Shown here piece by piece: positions 18,814 through 28,133 of a DNA stretch of 64,000 nucleotides. Made by a program: the position numbers and the translations under genes. The first letter of the stretch is position 1. Every line of letters begins with the position of its first letter. This stretch comes from WTGA01 sp965231865 (GTDB lineage: Bacteria > Pseudomonadota > Gammaproteobacteria > Arenicellales > Poriferihabitantaceae), in the NCBI GenBank assembly GCA_965231865.1, contig CBDDOJ010000001.1, positions 806,001 through 870,000 of the forward strand, in the 5' to 3' direction. The notes beneath the pieces are model-generated. The model ran no database searches. It was not told the origin of the DNA and saw nothing but the letters and a program-made list of their open reading frames with translations.

Positions 18814-19749
18814 ATGACCAAAAACAGATTCGATATTGACCCTGAGATTCAGGCGTTTATTGAGAAGACCCGCTCCTATTATGAGGACCAGTGTCTTGAT
18901 GACATGGTATCCCAGCGGGCATGCTACAACGCCATGTGCCGGGCATTTGACAGCCCTTACCCGGAAGGGGTCACATCCACCAGCCACTCCATAGACAGCA
19001 ATGGTCATGACCTTCCATTGAGGCAATACCGGAGTCCTTCTTCGACTCATCAAACAGCCATTGTGTACTTTCATGGTGGCGGCTTTGTCGTCGGCGACCT
19101 GGAAAGTCACGATAGCATCTGTGCGGATATTTGCAACTGCACCGGGTTAACGGTGTTTGCGGTAGAGTACAGGCTGGCCCCTGAATATCATTTCCCCGAT
19201 GACCTGGACGATGCACTGGCCGGGTTTCATTATGTCGCCCGGAAATTCAACCAGATAATTGTAGTGGGCGACAGTGCCGGCGGAACCCTGGCCGCCGCAG
19301 TGGGTATCGCAACCCGGAATCTGGAATTCCAGCCCAGTGGACAGGTTTTAATCTATCCCTCCCTGGGAGGTGAAGATCTTGGACTGGCCTCATACCTTGT
19401 AAATGCCCATGCACCGTTACTTACCACGGAGGATGTCCATTATTACCGGAACATGCGAACAACCTCGGGAAATGAACGGAACAATCCCTTGCTTTTCCCA
19501 TTGAAACTGGTGGATTACCAGGGGTTGCCCCGGTGTGTTGTATTTTCTGCCGATATCGATCCGCTCATGGATGATGCCCGGGTATTTACGGAGAATACAA
19601 AAAAAGCGGGGGTTGCATCAACCTGGATTAATGAGCCCGGTCTCCCCCATGGTTATTTGAGGGCACGGCATTGCAGCCAACTGGCAGGCAATGGTTTTTC
19701 CCGTATTTGCCGTGCCATCACCGAAATTGCGTCCACCACCCAGGGATAA
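18814..19749 (+). CDS. alpha/beta hydrolase, hormone-sensitive-lipase (HSL) type esterase
   Basis: A 311-residue carboxylesterase-type hydrolase. The oxyanion-hole motif is YFHGGGFV, the nucleophile lies in VVGDSAGGTLA, and the triad is completed by the Asp in SADIDPLMDDARVF and the His in LPHGYL. These are the HSL/family IV hallmarks. The ATG at 18814 is preferred over one at 18766, whose extension (CIPGKRHRALGEN) has no family counterpart. It follows the DoeA-like gene by 170 bases on the same strand and may be co-transcribed. It could hydrolyse a short acyl ester or amide; no signal peptide is seen, so a cytoplasmic location is likely. Confidence 0.88.
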   Translation: MTKNRFDIDPEIQAFIEKTRSYYEDQCLDDMVSQRACYNAMCRAFDSPYPEGVTSTSHSIDSNGHDLPLRQYRSPSSTHQTAIVYFHGGGFVVGDLESHDSICADICNCTGLTVFAVEYRLAPEYHFPDDLDDALAGFHYVARKFNQIIVVGDSAGGTLAAAVGIATRNLEFQPSGQVLIYPSLGGEDLGLASYLVNAHAPLLTTEDVHYYRNMRTTSGNERNNPLLFPLKLVDYQGLPRCVVFSADIDPLMDDARVFTENTKKAGVASTWINEPGLPHGYLRARHCSQLAGNGFSRICRAITEIASTTQG

Positions 19750-19869
19750 CCCTCCTCGTTTCCCGAGCCGTGAGCTCCTTTCCCGCAACACGTGCCGGCA
19801 CAACAGCCCATTGCATAACCCGATCCGATCTGATGAGATAGCAGCCTGTAATTTTGCATCACGGCACCA

Positions 19870-20331
19870 ATGCGTACATTGATCCTGTTAATACTGATCA
19901 CGATTTGTTACGCGGGGTATAACCTGCTGGTCAAGGTGTCCGGCAGTCATACGGGGTCGGTCAATGTCGCACCTATTCTGGCCACCATGGCACTCCAGGC
20001 CACTGCTTTGGGTGTATCGGTGGTCTACCTGCTCTACCTCACACAACAAAATGTCAATGTGGCACTGCCCGGCAAGGCATTCAAATGGGCCGTCGGTGCG
20101 GGGGTTTGTATCGGACTGGCTGAAATTCTCTATTTCTACCTGTTTAGGGGGTTTGCGGAAGACAAACCGGTATCCGGCAGCATTGCCATCCCGTTCATTG
20201 TGGGCGGCACCATCGTCATTTCTGTCCTGGTTTCTGTCCTGGTCTTTGGAGAAACCCTGAAACCAGTGCAATGGCTTGGGGTGATACTGGCATTCTCTGG
20301 AATGATACTGCTTGCTTTCAGTCCTGGCTGA
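19870..20331 (+). CDS. small EamA-domain (DMT superfamily) membrane protein
   Basis: A 153-residue protein with about five hydrophobic helices, one EamA unit (the usual ten-helix DMT exporter has two). The start MRTLILLILITICYAGYNLLVKVSG and the end PVQWLGVILAFSGMILLAFSPG are typical of the first and last helices of one EamA repeat. Half-size members exist in the superfamily and work as dimers, so this need not be a truncation. Starts 120 bases after the esterase on the same strand. The transported compound is unknown. Confidence 0.8.
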   Translation: MRTLILLILITICYAGYNLLVKVSGSHTGSVNVAPILATMALQATALGVSVVYLLYLTQQNVNVALPGKAFKWAVGAGVCIGLAEILYFYLFRGFAEDKPVSGSIAIPFIVGGTIVISVLVSVLVFGETLKPVQWLGVILAFSGMILLAFSPG

Positions 20332-20846
20332 TTCCGCTCACCGGAAAACAGGATTCTTCCCTGGCATCATCGAATACCGGGGCCAGGTGATGGGATGCGC
20401 CGGGATTTCGGAATCATCGGGTGAAGTCGGTGGGCCTGTGCACAGCGCAGAACGCACTTTGTGGACGGGACGGGGCAATCGAGGTCTCGACCGGAATCCA
20501 TCTGGATTCGGTGGCCACTGTGTGCTGCGTGTGAAGGCAGACAACACCGGGAATCGGCCGCTCCAGGGCGGACAACCGGACCAAAATGCATGCATGCCCG
20601 GGAGGAACCGGGAAAACCCGGTCTGCAGATTCAAAACAAGGGGTTCGAATCCGGGGGCACACCAAGATGTGGCCCCGCAATCAGTTTTGAAATTATCCCG
20701 GTTTTCCCGTTAACAGGGGTTGATAAAGAATTAACCGCCTCCAGTAATCAGTTAGCACAAATGCATAGTATGCTAAAATATTCCGAGGCGACGGTTTCAT
20801 CAAAATACGGTTGTCCCCACGAACCCATGCTACAGAAATAAAGAGA
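20332..20846. other. non-coding interval before the DUF3461 gene
   Basis: About 515 bases with no credible gene. It contains a perfect short hairpin (ACCGGG, AAAA, CCCGGT at 20607-20622) and, close to the right end, a likely promoter (listed separately). A T-arm-like motif near 20639 does not belong to a foldable tRNA. Confidence 0.5.
20752..20779 (+). promoter_or_regulatory. probable sigma-70-type promoter for the DUF3461 gene
   Basis: TTAGCA (20752-20757), a 16-base spacer and TAAAAT (20774-20779) lie about 70 bases before the start codon. TTAGCA and TGCTAA (20771-20776) also form an inverted repeat overlapping both elements, which could be an operator. Judged by eye only. Confidence 0.45.
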
Positions 20847-21242
20847 ATGTCAAATTACCCTACGCTCAATGAAATGGGCATCGAAGACCCTGAGGAAATA
20901 GACCGCTATTCGCTTCAGACCGTCAACAACATTGACCATTTGCGTATTGTATTTAAACGCAAAAAGGGATCACTGCTGGCTGCCAGCAAGCGCTTCCGGT
21001 TTCCTCGAACTGAAAAGATGCTTCTGGGCGATGGCAATGCCCGGGACACCCAATATATCCATGAAGTCCCCCCTGTGGTTCGAAATGCCATGGTTGAACT
21101 GGATAAGATCGTCCAGTCGAAACGGGTTCATGCACATCAACTTGAAGTGATCAAAGAGGAGATGCAGCGGCTGGAAGAAGAAACCACGACCCGGATGGCT
21201 TACCTGAAATCCCTGATTGAGGAGCTCCAGACACAGCTCTGA
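20847..21242 (+). CDS. DUF3461 family protein
   Basis: A 131-residue protein matching the conserved gammaproteobacterial DUF3461 family: MSNYPTLNEMGIEDPEEIDR at the start, then DHLRIVFKRKKGSLLAASKRFRF-type basic strands (FKRKKGSLL) and a C-terminal coiled-coil-like region (HQLEVIKEEMQRLEEETT). The function is unknown. The ATG at 20847 is preceded closely by AAGAGA and is favoured over an in-frame upstream start at 20811. Presence of this family is one argument for a gammaproteobacterial host. It is monocistronic, with its own promoter. Confidence 0.88.
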   Translation: MSNYPTLNEMGIEDPEEIDRYSLQTVNNIDHLRIVFKRKKGSLLAASKRFRFPRTEKMLLGDGNARDTQYIHEVPPVVRNAMVELDKIVQSKRVHAHQLEVIKEEMQRLEEETTTRMAYLKSLIEELQTQL

Positions 21243-21640
21243 AACACGATGGATTGTTTGCCCGTCAAGGCATGATCCTGTCCACGTGAAGGCTGGCGCC
21301 AGGGTGGAAAGGCCAGGAAACGTATCCTCGCCAGTCTCTCCCGCCAATCCCTCCAAATGACCCCTGGGCTGGTGGAGGGATTGCGCGGATTGCTCAAAAG
21401 CGGAACCGTGCGGGACCCTTGCCCGGCCCACTGCACTGCAACGGGCAACCGTCCGGTTGCCGGACGCTCGCTTGAATTGTGCCCAGTAACGATTCCTTTA
21501 CTTTTTGTAACTTATTCGAGAAATCAACGTGACACGCCGGCCATGTTCTGGAAGTCAGACCATGAACCCGGAAAGACCGGCGCTTTCCGACTGAGGTTGT
21601 GCGGGCAGACCTGGATATCCAGTCCGTCCCGAACCACGGA
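21243..21640. other. non-coding interval between convergent genes
   Basis: About 400 bases between the 3' ends of the DUF3461 gene (plus) and the DmdA-like gene (minus). A small palindrome (CTGGCGCCAG at 21292-21301) is present, but no stem followed by a T-run was seen. Confidence 0.45.
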
Positions 21641-22783
21641 CTAGGAATTCGCAATCCTTTTGCCCGGGTCATAGAACGGTTTTTTTACCACCGTGACCTT
21701 CCTCTCTCCCCACGCCGTACGCACCGTTGCGCTGGAGCCGGCTTCTGCATACCGGATATTGATCATGGCCAGGGCAATGTTTTTCTGCAGACGGGGAGAA
21801 TACACCGCGGAGGTGACCCTTCCCACCGGCCGGTCATGGGCGTAAATCGGCCAATGCTCATCATTTGGCGCCACCAGTGGCGCGCCGTCAATCTCCAAAC
21901 CGACATGGGATCGCTTGATTCCCGTAGTACGGATTTCCTGCAAGGCCGCCTTACCGATAAACTCCGCCTTCATGTCGAGGTCAACCAGCCGGTCGAATCC
22001 CATCTCAAACGGGTTGTCTTCCAGGGTCATGTCTGCGACATAGGACAGCATTCCCCCTTCGATGCGGCGTATGGTGGATGTGTGGCCGGGAAATAACCCC
22101 ATGGGGACACCGGTATTCATGATGGACTCCCACAACTCGAATCCTCTTGCGCCATCGCGCAGAAAAATTTCATATCCAAGCTCACTGCTCCACCCTGTCC
22201 TGGAAATGATCAACGGGATTCCCATATATTCGTGTTCGACAAATCGGTAGTATTTCAGCGCATTGATCCAGTCCCCGAAAATCGCACCCATGATTTCACG
22301 GGATTTCGGACCCTGTAACTGCAGTGGAGAGACATCCGGTTCACGAATGGTTACTTCCATGCCTGAATGAAGCTGCACCCCTTTTGCCCACAACAGGACA
22401 TCGCTGTCTGCAAGGGAGAGCCAGAAGTGATCTTCGGCAAGTCGGAGTAAAACCGGATCGTTGATGATCCCGCCTTCAGCCGATGTGATAAAGATGTATT
22501 TACACTGGCCGACTTCACAGCCATCGAGATTACGGGGCGTAAGGTACTGCACAAACCGGGCCGCGTCCGGACCCGTGATCTCGACTTGTCGTTCTACTCC
22601 TACATCGCACAAAACAGCGTGCTGCACCAGATTCCAGAAATTTTCTTCCGAGTCTCCAAAACTCCTGGGGATGTACATGTGATTGTAGACCGAATACCCT
22701 TTGCAGCCCCATTTCCGGGTCGCCTCAAAGAAAGGCGACTTTCGTATTTGCGCACCATATCCCCCCTGGCCTGAATCAAACAT
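21641..22783 (-). CDS. GcvT-family protein resembling DMSP demethylase DmdA
   Basis: A 380-residue stand-alone aminomethyltransferase-fold protein. Several segments follow marine DmdA proteins rather than GcvT: YSVYNHMYIPRSF near residue 31, then CDVGVERQVEI, YLTPRNL, NDPVLLRLAEDHFWLS and LADSDVLLWAKG, and later SPLQLQGPK and ISRTGWSSELGYEI. DmdA transfers a methyl group from dimethylsulfoniopropionate to tetrahydrofolate, giving methylmercaptopropionate. Close DmdA relatives of other function exist, so this is a clade-level call. GGAAGGG lies 5 bases before the ATG, a strong ribosome-binding site. Other dmd genes (dmdB, C, D) are not in the window. It is upstream of nothing in the same direction, so probably monocistronic. 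Confidence 0.7.
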   Translation of the reverse strand: MFDSGQGGYGAQIRKSPFFEATRKWGCKGYSVYNHMYIPRSFGDSEENFWNLVQHAVLCDVGVERQVEITGPDAARFVQYLTPRNLDGCEVGQCKYIFITSAEGGIINDPVLLRLAEDHFWLSLADSDVLLWAKGVQLHSGMEVTIREPDVSPLQLQGPKSREIMGAIFGDWINALKYYRFVEHEYMGIPLIISRTGWSSELGYEIFLRDGARGFELWESIMNTGVPMGLFPGHTSTIRRIEGGMLSYVADMTLEDNPFEMGFDRLVDLDMKAEFIGKAALQEIRTTGIKRSHVGLEIDGAPLVAPNDEHWPIYAHDRPVGRVTSAVYSPRLQKNIALAMINIRYAEAGSSATVRTAWGERKVTVVKKPFYDPGKRIANS

Positions 22784-22970
22784 ATTTCCCTTCCTTGGCC
22801 TGGGCTGATACGGGTGGACGGCTCAGCCCGGGGGGGTGAAATCCTGGCAGGGAAGATGGAATGATCCGGCCGCATCGGGCCCGAACACGTGAATACATCA
22901 CCCGGTGTTCCGGACTGTCTGGAAGAGACGAACGGACCCCTGCAAATACGCGGGTCGAATCAGGCAGGTC

Positions 22971-23393
22971 TTAATGCAGGGCACCCAGCTTACCTGCTGT
23001 AGATTTCATCTTCTGTACCATGTTCAGCAACCCATTCGACCGAGTCGGAGAAAGGTGCTCCTTTAATCCGATTTGATCGATAAATCGCAAGTCGGCCTGG
23101 GCAATCTGGCCTGCAGGTTGTCCTGACAGGACGCGGATAAGGAGTGCAATGATCCCTTTTGTAATGATGGCATCGCTGTCTGCAGAGAAATGAACACGGC
23201 CGTTTTTCAATTCAGCGTGCAGCCAGACCTGACTTTGGCATCCCGGCACCAGATTGTCCCCGTGCTTGTATTGGGCATCGATCAGCGGCATTTTTTTACC
23301 CAGGTCAATGATATATTCGTATTTGTCCATCCATTGGTCAAACAAACCGAATTCTTCGATGATTTCATCCTGAATTTCATTGATGGACGTCAT
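22971..23393 (-). CDS. sufE: cysteine desulfuration protein SufE
   Basis: A 140-residue SufE. The sulfur-accepting cysteine is C52 in NLVPGCQSQVWLHA, the invariant motif. The start MTSINEIQDEIIEEFGLFDQ is normal; a longer open frame to 23465 runs into the end of sufS and is not used. SufE takes persulfide from SufS and hands it to the SufBCD scaffold, which is not in the window. The gene lies 25 bases after sufS. Confidence 0.95.
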   Translation of the reverse strand: MTSINEIQDEIIEEFGLFDQWMDKYEYIIDLGKKMPLIDAQYKHGDNLVPGCQSQVWLHAELKNGRVHFSADSDAIITKGIIALLIRVLSGQPAGQIAQADLRFIDQIGLKEHLSPTRSNGLLNMVQKMKSTAGKLGALH

Positions 23394-23418
23394 TTCGCAA
23401 ATCGCCGTTTTCCCGGGT

Positions 23419-24654
23419 TTATCGCAGCATGGAGGCCGCTTTTTGGAGTCCTGCCACCAGCGCATCTACATCGTCCCGATTGTTATACATCGCGAACGAG
23501 GCACGAACCGTACCTGGAATTCCATAGAAATCCATTAATGGCTGGGTACAGTGATGCCCCGTACGAACCGCAATACCCTGTTGATCCAGGATGGTACCCA
23601 CATCAAAGGGATGGGTCCCTGAAAGCAAAAATGATATGACGCTGGCCTTGTTTGCGGCCGTTCCGATTATTTTGAGACCATCAATTGCCATCAGCTGTTC
23701 CGTCGCATAGTGCAGAATATCCTGCTCGTGAGCGGCAATCGCCGATACATCATACCGGGAAAAATACTCCACCGCAGCGGCAAAACCTATTCCGTCGGCA
23801 ATATTCGGCGTACCCGCTTCAAATTTATGGGGCAGAACATTGTAGGAGGTTTTTTCAAACGTCACTCTTTCAATCATGTCGCCTCCTCCCTGATAGGGAG
23901 GCATACTATTGAGCAACGCTTCCTTGCCATACAGGATGCCAATGCCCGTGGGACCAAATACCTTGTGGCCGGAAAATGCGTAAAAATCCACATCCAGTGC
24001 CTGTACATCAACGGGCATATGGGGAACTGCCTGGGCACCATCCAGAAGAACAGGAATATCCTGCTCATGGGACAGTCGAATAATTTCTTCGACGGGGTTG
24101 ATGGTTCCAAGTGCATTGGAAACATGGGTAACCGCCACCAGTCTGGTACGCGCATTCAACATGGAAGAAAAAACTTCCATGTCCAGTTCCCCGGCCTGAT
24201 TGATGGGAATCACCCTGACGATTGCACCCTTCGATTCACAAATCATCTGCCACGGAACGATATTGGAATGGTGTTCCATTGTGGAGAGGATGATTTCGTC
24301 TCCCTGTGCAAGATTTTTGCGACCGAAGGAGGAGGCAACCAGATTGATTCCGTCCGTCGTGCCTTTGGTATATAACACCTCGTAACTGTGTTTGGCGTTG
24401 ATAAAGCGGCACACCGTTTCCCTGGCTTCTTCATAAGCCTGGGTCGCCTCCTGGCTCAGATGGTGTACACCACGATGAATGTTGGCATGCTCTTCAGTGT
24501 AATATTTTGCAACCCGGTCAATCACCTGCTTTGGTTTTTGCGCGGAAGCACCATTGTCCAGATAGACCAGGGGATGACCATTGACTTCGCGCCCAAGTAC
24601 CGGGAAGTCCTGGCGAACTTTGTTTGCATCGAAAGGGATTTTGGAACCGCACAT
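23419..24654 (-). CDS. sufS: cysteine desulfurase SufS
   Basis: A 411-residue group II cysteine desulfurase. The PLP lysine is K231 in FYAFSGHKVFGPTG. The catalytic Cys369 lies in the short RTGHHCTQP loop typical of SufS/CsdA; IscS has a longer loop. THVSNALG and LLDGAQAVPH are also present. It converts L-cysteine to alanine plus enzyme persulfide, passed to SufE encoded directly downstream. This two-gene sufSE unit, without sufBCD next to it, resembles csdAE-like arrangements, so CsdA/CsdE is an alternative name. Confidence 0.95.
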   Translation of the reverse strand: MCGSKIPFDANKVRQDFPVLGREVNGHPLVYLDNGASAQKPKQVIDRVAKYYTEEHANIHRGVHHLSQEATQAYEEARETVCRFINAKHSYEVLYTKGTTDGINLVASSFGRKNLAQGDEIILSTMEHHSNIVPWQMICESKGAIVRVIPINQAGELDMEVFSSMLNARTRLVAVTHVSNALGTINPVEEIIRLSHEQDIPVLLDGAQAVPHMPVDVQALDVDFYAFSGHKVFGPTGIGILYGKEALLNSMPPYQGGGDMIERVTFEKTSYNVLPHKFEAGTPNIADGIGFAAAVEYFSRYDVSAIAAHEQDILHYATEQLMAIDGLKIIGTAANKASVISFLLSGTHPFDVGTILDQQGIAVRTGHHCTQPLMDFYGIPGTVRASFAMYNNRDDVDALVAGLQKAASMLR

Positions 24655-25338
24655 TGGAATTTGGATTAATTTAGGGAATTGGACTCAACCGTGCCGAAAG
24701 TTGCTGGCAGGCCCGACACTGTCGGCGAAATCAGGGACCACGAACAACATAAACGGATACTAACATGACCACTAACGCATCAGGCAAGCATTACCGAAAA
24801 GAGATCTCCTGCACTGGTATTTTCGATGTGTTCTCCGATTTTATTGCGACGGGAAAGTGATTTGCAAAGCAGCGATAGGGGGAGGCTCCAGCTTGTCCCC
24901 ATCTATGGTCCGCCCGCGTCCAAACCGGCACCAGTTGGTTCAGTGCCAAGGCGGGCTCCGCCATGTGGAACTCCAATCTTGATTGTCAGGAATGGATCAC
25001 CGCCGACCTTATGCCGATATCGGCACAAGGTCGGTGAAAATTCGTTGCCGAAAACAAAAGAAAAGAATTGCAATGACGAGAAAAAAATCCGCTTCCATAC
25101 GGTTGATACTCTGTTGTGGCACTGCTGACTGTGATTGGGAACCAACTGTTTTTCCTTATTTCTCAAGGCACCATGGAGATCCGGATTCCGGTATTGACAT
25201 TCTCACTGCCACATTGATTCCAACCATTTTCATGACCTTCAACACTGTTGCATATCTCTCCCGTTATATATAATTCCCCACTCTTGACGGTAAGACACAT
25301 CCCAAAAGATATACCCTGAATCAGAGGAACCGAGAACG
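24655..25338. other. divergent non-coding region between sufS and the molybdenum oxidoreductase genes
   Basis: About 680 bases between divergently transcribed units. It should hold both promoters. Notable content: the long imperfect palindrome at 25003-25034 and a smaller hairpin GGCGG-GCT-CCGCC at 24950-24962. No supportable open frame. Confidence 0.5.
25003..25034. repeat. 32-bp near-perfect palindrome
   Basis: The arm CCGACCTTATGCCGAT (25003-25018) is inverted in ATCGGCACAAGGTCGG (25019-25034) with 15 of 16 positions matching and no spacer. It lies in the divergent region between sufS and the iorB-like gene, where an operator would be expected. It has no T-run and is far from any gene end, so a terminator is unlikely. 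Confidence 0.6.
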
Positions 25339-27642
25339 ATGCAAAATCTATGGGCCAAGTACTCCACTGAGATCCCGGCATTCAACAAAGCGCAGAGTCC
25401 TGTGCTCAATCGTAGAACTTTTTTGCGCGTCTCAGCAACATTGGGCATGGGTGTGGCTCTGACACCCTCTGCGTTGCTCGCATCGAATAACACGATTGAG
25501 GCAACGCAATGGGGCAATGCCAGTCCACATCTTTGGATCAACATTACGGATGCCGGTGAAACCGAGATCGTCGTTCATCGCTCCGAAATGGGACAGCAAA
25601 TCCTGACCGCAATCGCGCAAATCATAACAGACGAACTCGATGCCGAATGGGAAACGGTCAAGATCGTTCAAGCCGAGGGAGATCAGAAGTATGGTGATCA
25701 AAACACCGACGGTTCCAGATCAGTTCGACTTAACATGCAGCGCTTGCGGATTGCGGGAGCCAGCTATCGACAGATGCTCATGCAGGTGGCGGCAGAACGG
25801 GCGGGAGTATCGGTCAGTTCCTGTACCGCGAAGGATGGAATAGTACAGTGTGGAAACGGCAGGCAATATCACTACGCCGAGTTGGCTGAAGATGCGAATC
25901 GCCTCCCATTGCCCATCGAAAGCGATGTAAAACTCAAGCCCCGATCGAAATGGCGATACATGGGAAAACCTGTTCGCTCCTTGACGGTAAAGAAAATTGT
26001 TGCTGGCCAAGCCCGCTATGGCATTGATCAGGACATGGACGACATGGTGCACGCGGTAATCGCCCGGCCTCCTGAACTGTTCGGGAAGGTTAATCACTAC
26101 GATGACAAATCTGCACTGAACGTGCCGGGGGTGATACAAACGATTCAACTGCCGGAGGTTGCCCCACCAGCATTATTTCAGCCATTGGGTGGGGTTGCAG
26201 TGGTTGCAACGGATACCTGGGCAGCGATTCAGGGACGTACTCAGCTGGACATTTCCTGGACGAGTGGCGCCAACGCCCAATACGACAGCAACGAATATCG
26301 AGCGACCCTCCTTGAAGCAGTTCGAAAACCCGGCACAGCACGGTTTTCCAGAGGGGAAGTGGATGAAGCTCTGGCCTCAGGTACCAGAATTGAGGCGGAA
26401 TACACCACCGCTCACCTGGCCCACTCACCTATGGAACCACCCGCCGCGCTCGCGGTGTGGCAGGACGACAAACTCACCTGTTGGGCCTGCGTACAAGACC
26501 CCCAAACCACCAGAAACTTCCTGGCTGGATACTTCAGCATGGACCCAGCCGGCATTACGGTCCATGCGACGCTGCTTGGGGGGGCGTTTGGCCGCAAGTC
26601 AAAACCGGATTTTGTCGTTGAGGCTGCATTGCTGGCGAAAATCGTCGGGAAACCAGTGAAGGTCACCTGGACCAGAGAGGATGATTTACAGCATGGTTAC
26701 TACCATGCTCCCAGTGCACAAAGACTGGAAGGCGCATTGGATTCCAGTGGCCGCTGCGTCGCCCTACTCCACCGGACCGCTTTCCCGTCCATTATCTCCA
26801 CATTTGTTCCCCAGATGAATCAGGGCAGTGACCTTGAAATATCCCAGGGAGTCCTGGACAACTGCATTGCACCCGCAAACTTCCGAGTTGAAACAGGGGA
26901 AGTGAATGCGCATGTTCGAATTGGATGGTTGCGTTCTGTTTGTAACAATTTCCATGCATTCGGTGCACAGAGCTTCGCCGCTGAACTGGCTGAAGCTGCC
27001 GGGCGTGACCCCAGGGATTATCTGCTCGAACTGATTGGCGCAGACCGCATCATAGACCTGGCGGCCGAAGGTTCAACCTACGACAACTACCAGGCTGACC
27101 CCGGGGAATATCCGCTGGATACGGCTCGACTGAAGCATGTCGTGCGCGTGGCCGCAGAGAAGGCAAATTGGGGCCGGCAGATGGCACCGGGGACAGGATT
27201 GGGAATCGCCGTACATCGATCGTTCCTGACTTATGTCGCGACGGTAATAGAGGTTGCTGTCAACCAGAACGGACAACTGGCTATCCCGGGAATCTGGGTC
27301 GCTGCAGATGCCGGAACAGTGATCAATACGCGACACGCGAAAGATCAAATTGGCGGCGGCGTGATTTTTGGACTTTCAAACGCATTGTATGGAGAGATCA
27401 CGGCATCAAATGGCAGTATTGATCAATCCAACTTCCCGGCCTGGCGCGTAATGCGCTTCCACGAGTCGCCCAGCAACGTAGAGGTTACACTCATCGATTC
27501 AACCGCTCCTCCCGCCGGTGCCGGTGAACCGGGTACTCCGACCGCTGCACCCGCACTCGCCAATGCCATTTTCGCTGCCACCGGGCAGCGCATTCGACAG
27601 TTACCCATGATCGGTAACGACTCCGATAAACTTTTTGCATAA
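25339..27642 (+). CDS. molybdopterin-binding large subunit of an aldehyde/isoquinoline oxidoreductase-type enzyme (Tat-exported)
   Basis: A 767-residue xanthine-oxidase-family large subunit of the IorB type, in which molybdopterin-binding domains are joined on one chain. A Tat signal is visible: NRRTFLRVSATLGMGVALTP with the twin arginine at residues 25-26. GGAFGRKSKPDF and the C-terminal GAGEPGTPTAAPAL motif, which carries the active-site glutamate, are intact. These enzymes hydroxylate aldehydes or N-heterocycles in the periplasm and pass electrons to a 2Fe-2S subunit, encoded 24 bases downstream. No FAD subunit is present, as in IorAB. The substrate is unknown. Confidence 0.92.
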   Translation: MQNLWAKYSTEIPAFNKAQSPVLNRRTFLRVSATLGMGVALTPSALLASNNTIEATQWGNASPHLWINITDAGETEIVVHRSEMGQQILTAIAQIITDELDAEWETVKIVQAEGDQKYGDQNTDGSRSVRLNMQRLRIAGASYRQMLMQVAAERAGVSVSSCTAKDGIVQCGNGRQYHYAELAEDANRLPLPIESDVKLKPRSKWRYMGKPVRSLTVKKIVAGQARYGIDQDMDDMVHAVIARPPELFGKVNHYDDKSALNVPGVIQTIQLPEVAPPALFQPLGGVAVVATDTWAAIQGRTQLDISWTSGANAQYDSNEYRATLLEAVRKPGTARFSRGEVDEALASGTRIEAEYTTAHLAHSPMEPPAALAVWQDDKLTCWACVQDPQTTRNFLAGYFSMDPAGITVHATLLGGAFGRKSKPDFVVEAALLAKIVGKPVKVTWTREDDLQHGYYHAPSAQRLEGALDSSGRCVALLHRTAFPSIISTFVPQMNQGSDLEISQGVLDNCIAPANFRVETGEVNAHVRIGWLRSVCNNFHAFGAQSFAAELAEAAGRDPRDYLLELIGADRIIDLAAEGSTYDNYQADPGEYPLDTARLKHVVRVAAEKANWGRQMAPGTGLGIAVHRSFLTYVATVIEVAVNQNGQLAIPGIWVAADAGTVINTRHAKDQIGGGVIFGLSNALYGEITASNGSIDQSNFPAWRVMRFHESPSNVEVTLIDSTAPPAGAGEPGTPTAAPALANAIFAATGQRIRQLPMIGNDSDKLFA

Positions 27643-27666
27643 GACCATTTGAATACAGGGTAAACC

Positions 27667-28122
27667 ATGACTACCGAACTGAAAATAAACGGCAAGAAAT
27701 ACCAGGTTGATGCGCCTTCAGGGACGCCATTGTTATGGGTATTGCGTGATCACCTGAAACTATATGGTACGAAGTTTGGTTGCGGGGTTGCTCAATGCGG
27801 TGCGTGCACAGTCCACATCAATGGTGCCCCGACCCGCTCGTGTGTTCTTCCCCACGATCAACTCGGCGAGGCCTCAATCAGGACGATTGAAGGGATAGAA
27901 GGCAAGGTTGCCGAGGCCATCAAAGAAGCATGGGAAGAGGTAGAGGTGCCTCAGTGCGGTTACTGCCAATCGGGCCAGATTATGTCGGCGTCCGCATTGT
28001 TGTCCGCCAACACAACTCCGGATGACAGTGAAATTGACGCTGCGATGGGAGGAAACCTCTGCCGATGCGCGACCTATCCAAAAATACGTGCAGCGATCAA
28101 GGACGCAGCGGGCCGCTTGTAA
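27667..28122 (+). CDS. 2Fe-2S small subunit of the molybdenum oxidoreductase (IorA/CoxS type)
   Basis: A 151-residue protein with two [2Fe-2S] domains. The plant-ferredoxin-type cluster uses C39, C44 and C47 (KFGCGVAQCGACTVH) plus the later SCVLP cysteine. The second, helical domain has QCGYCQSG and GGNLCRCATYP. It relays electrons from the molybdenum subunit encoded just upstream to an acceptor such as a cytochrome. There is no signal peptide; the complex would be co-exported with the Tat-bearing large subunit. It is convergent with the XdhC-like gene, with an 11-base gap. Confidence 0.95.
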   Translation: MTTELKINGKKYQVDAPSGTPLLWVLRDHLKLYGTKFGCGVAQCGACTVHINGAPTRSCVLPHDQLGEASIRTIEGIEGKVAEAIKEAWEEVEVPQCGYCQSGQIMSASALLSANTTPDDSEIDAAMGGNLCRCATYPKIRAAIKDAAGRL

Positions 28123-28133
28123 GCAGTCGTCAA

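Noticed and set aside
20600..20665. tRNA-like T-arm (GGGGTTCGAATCC) with a TGCAGA loop upstream
   Set aside because: No acceptor stem, no D-arm and no proper anticodon stem can be formed; chance match to the B-box consensus.
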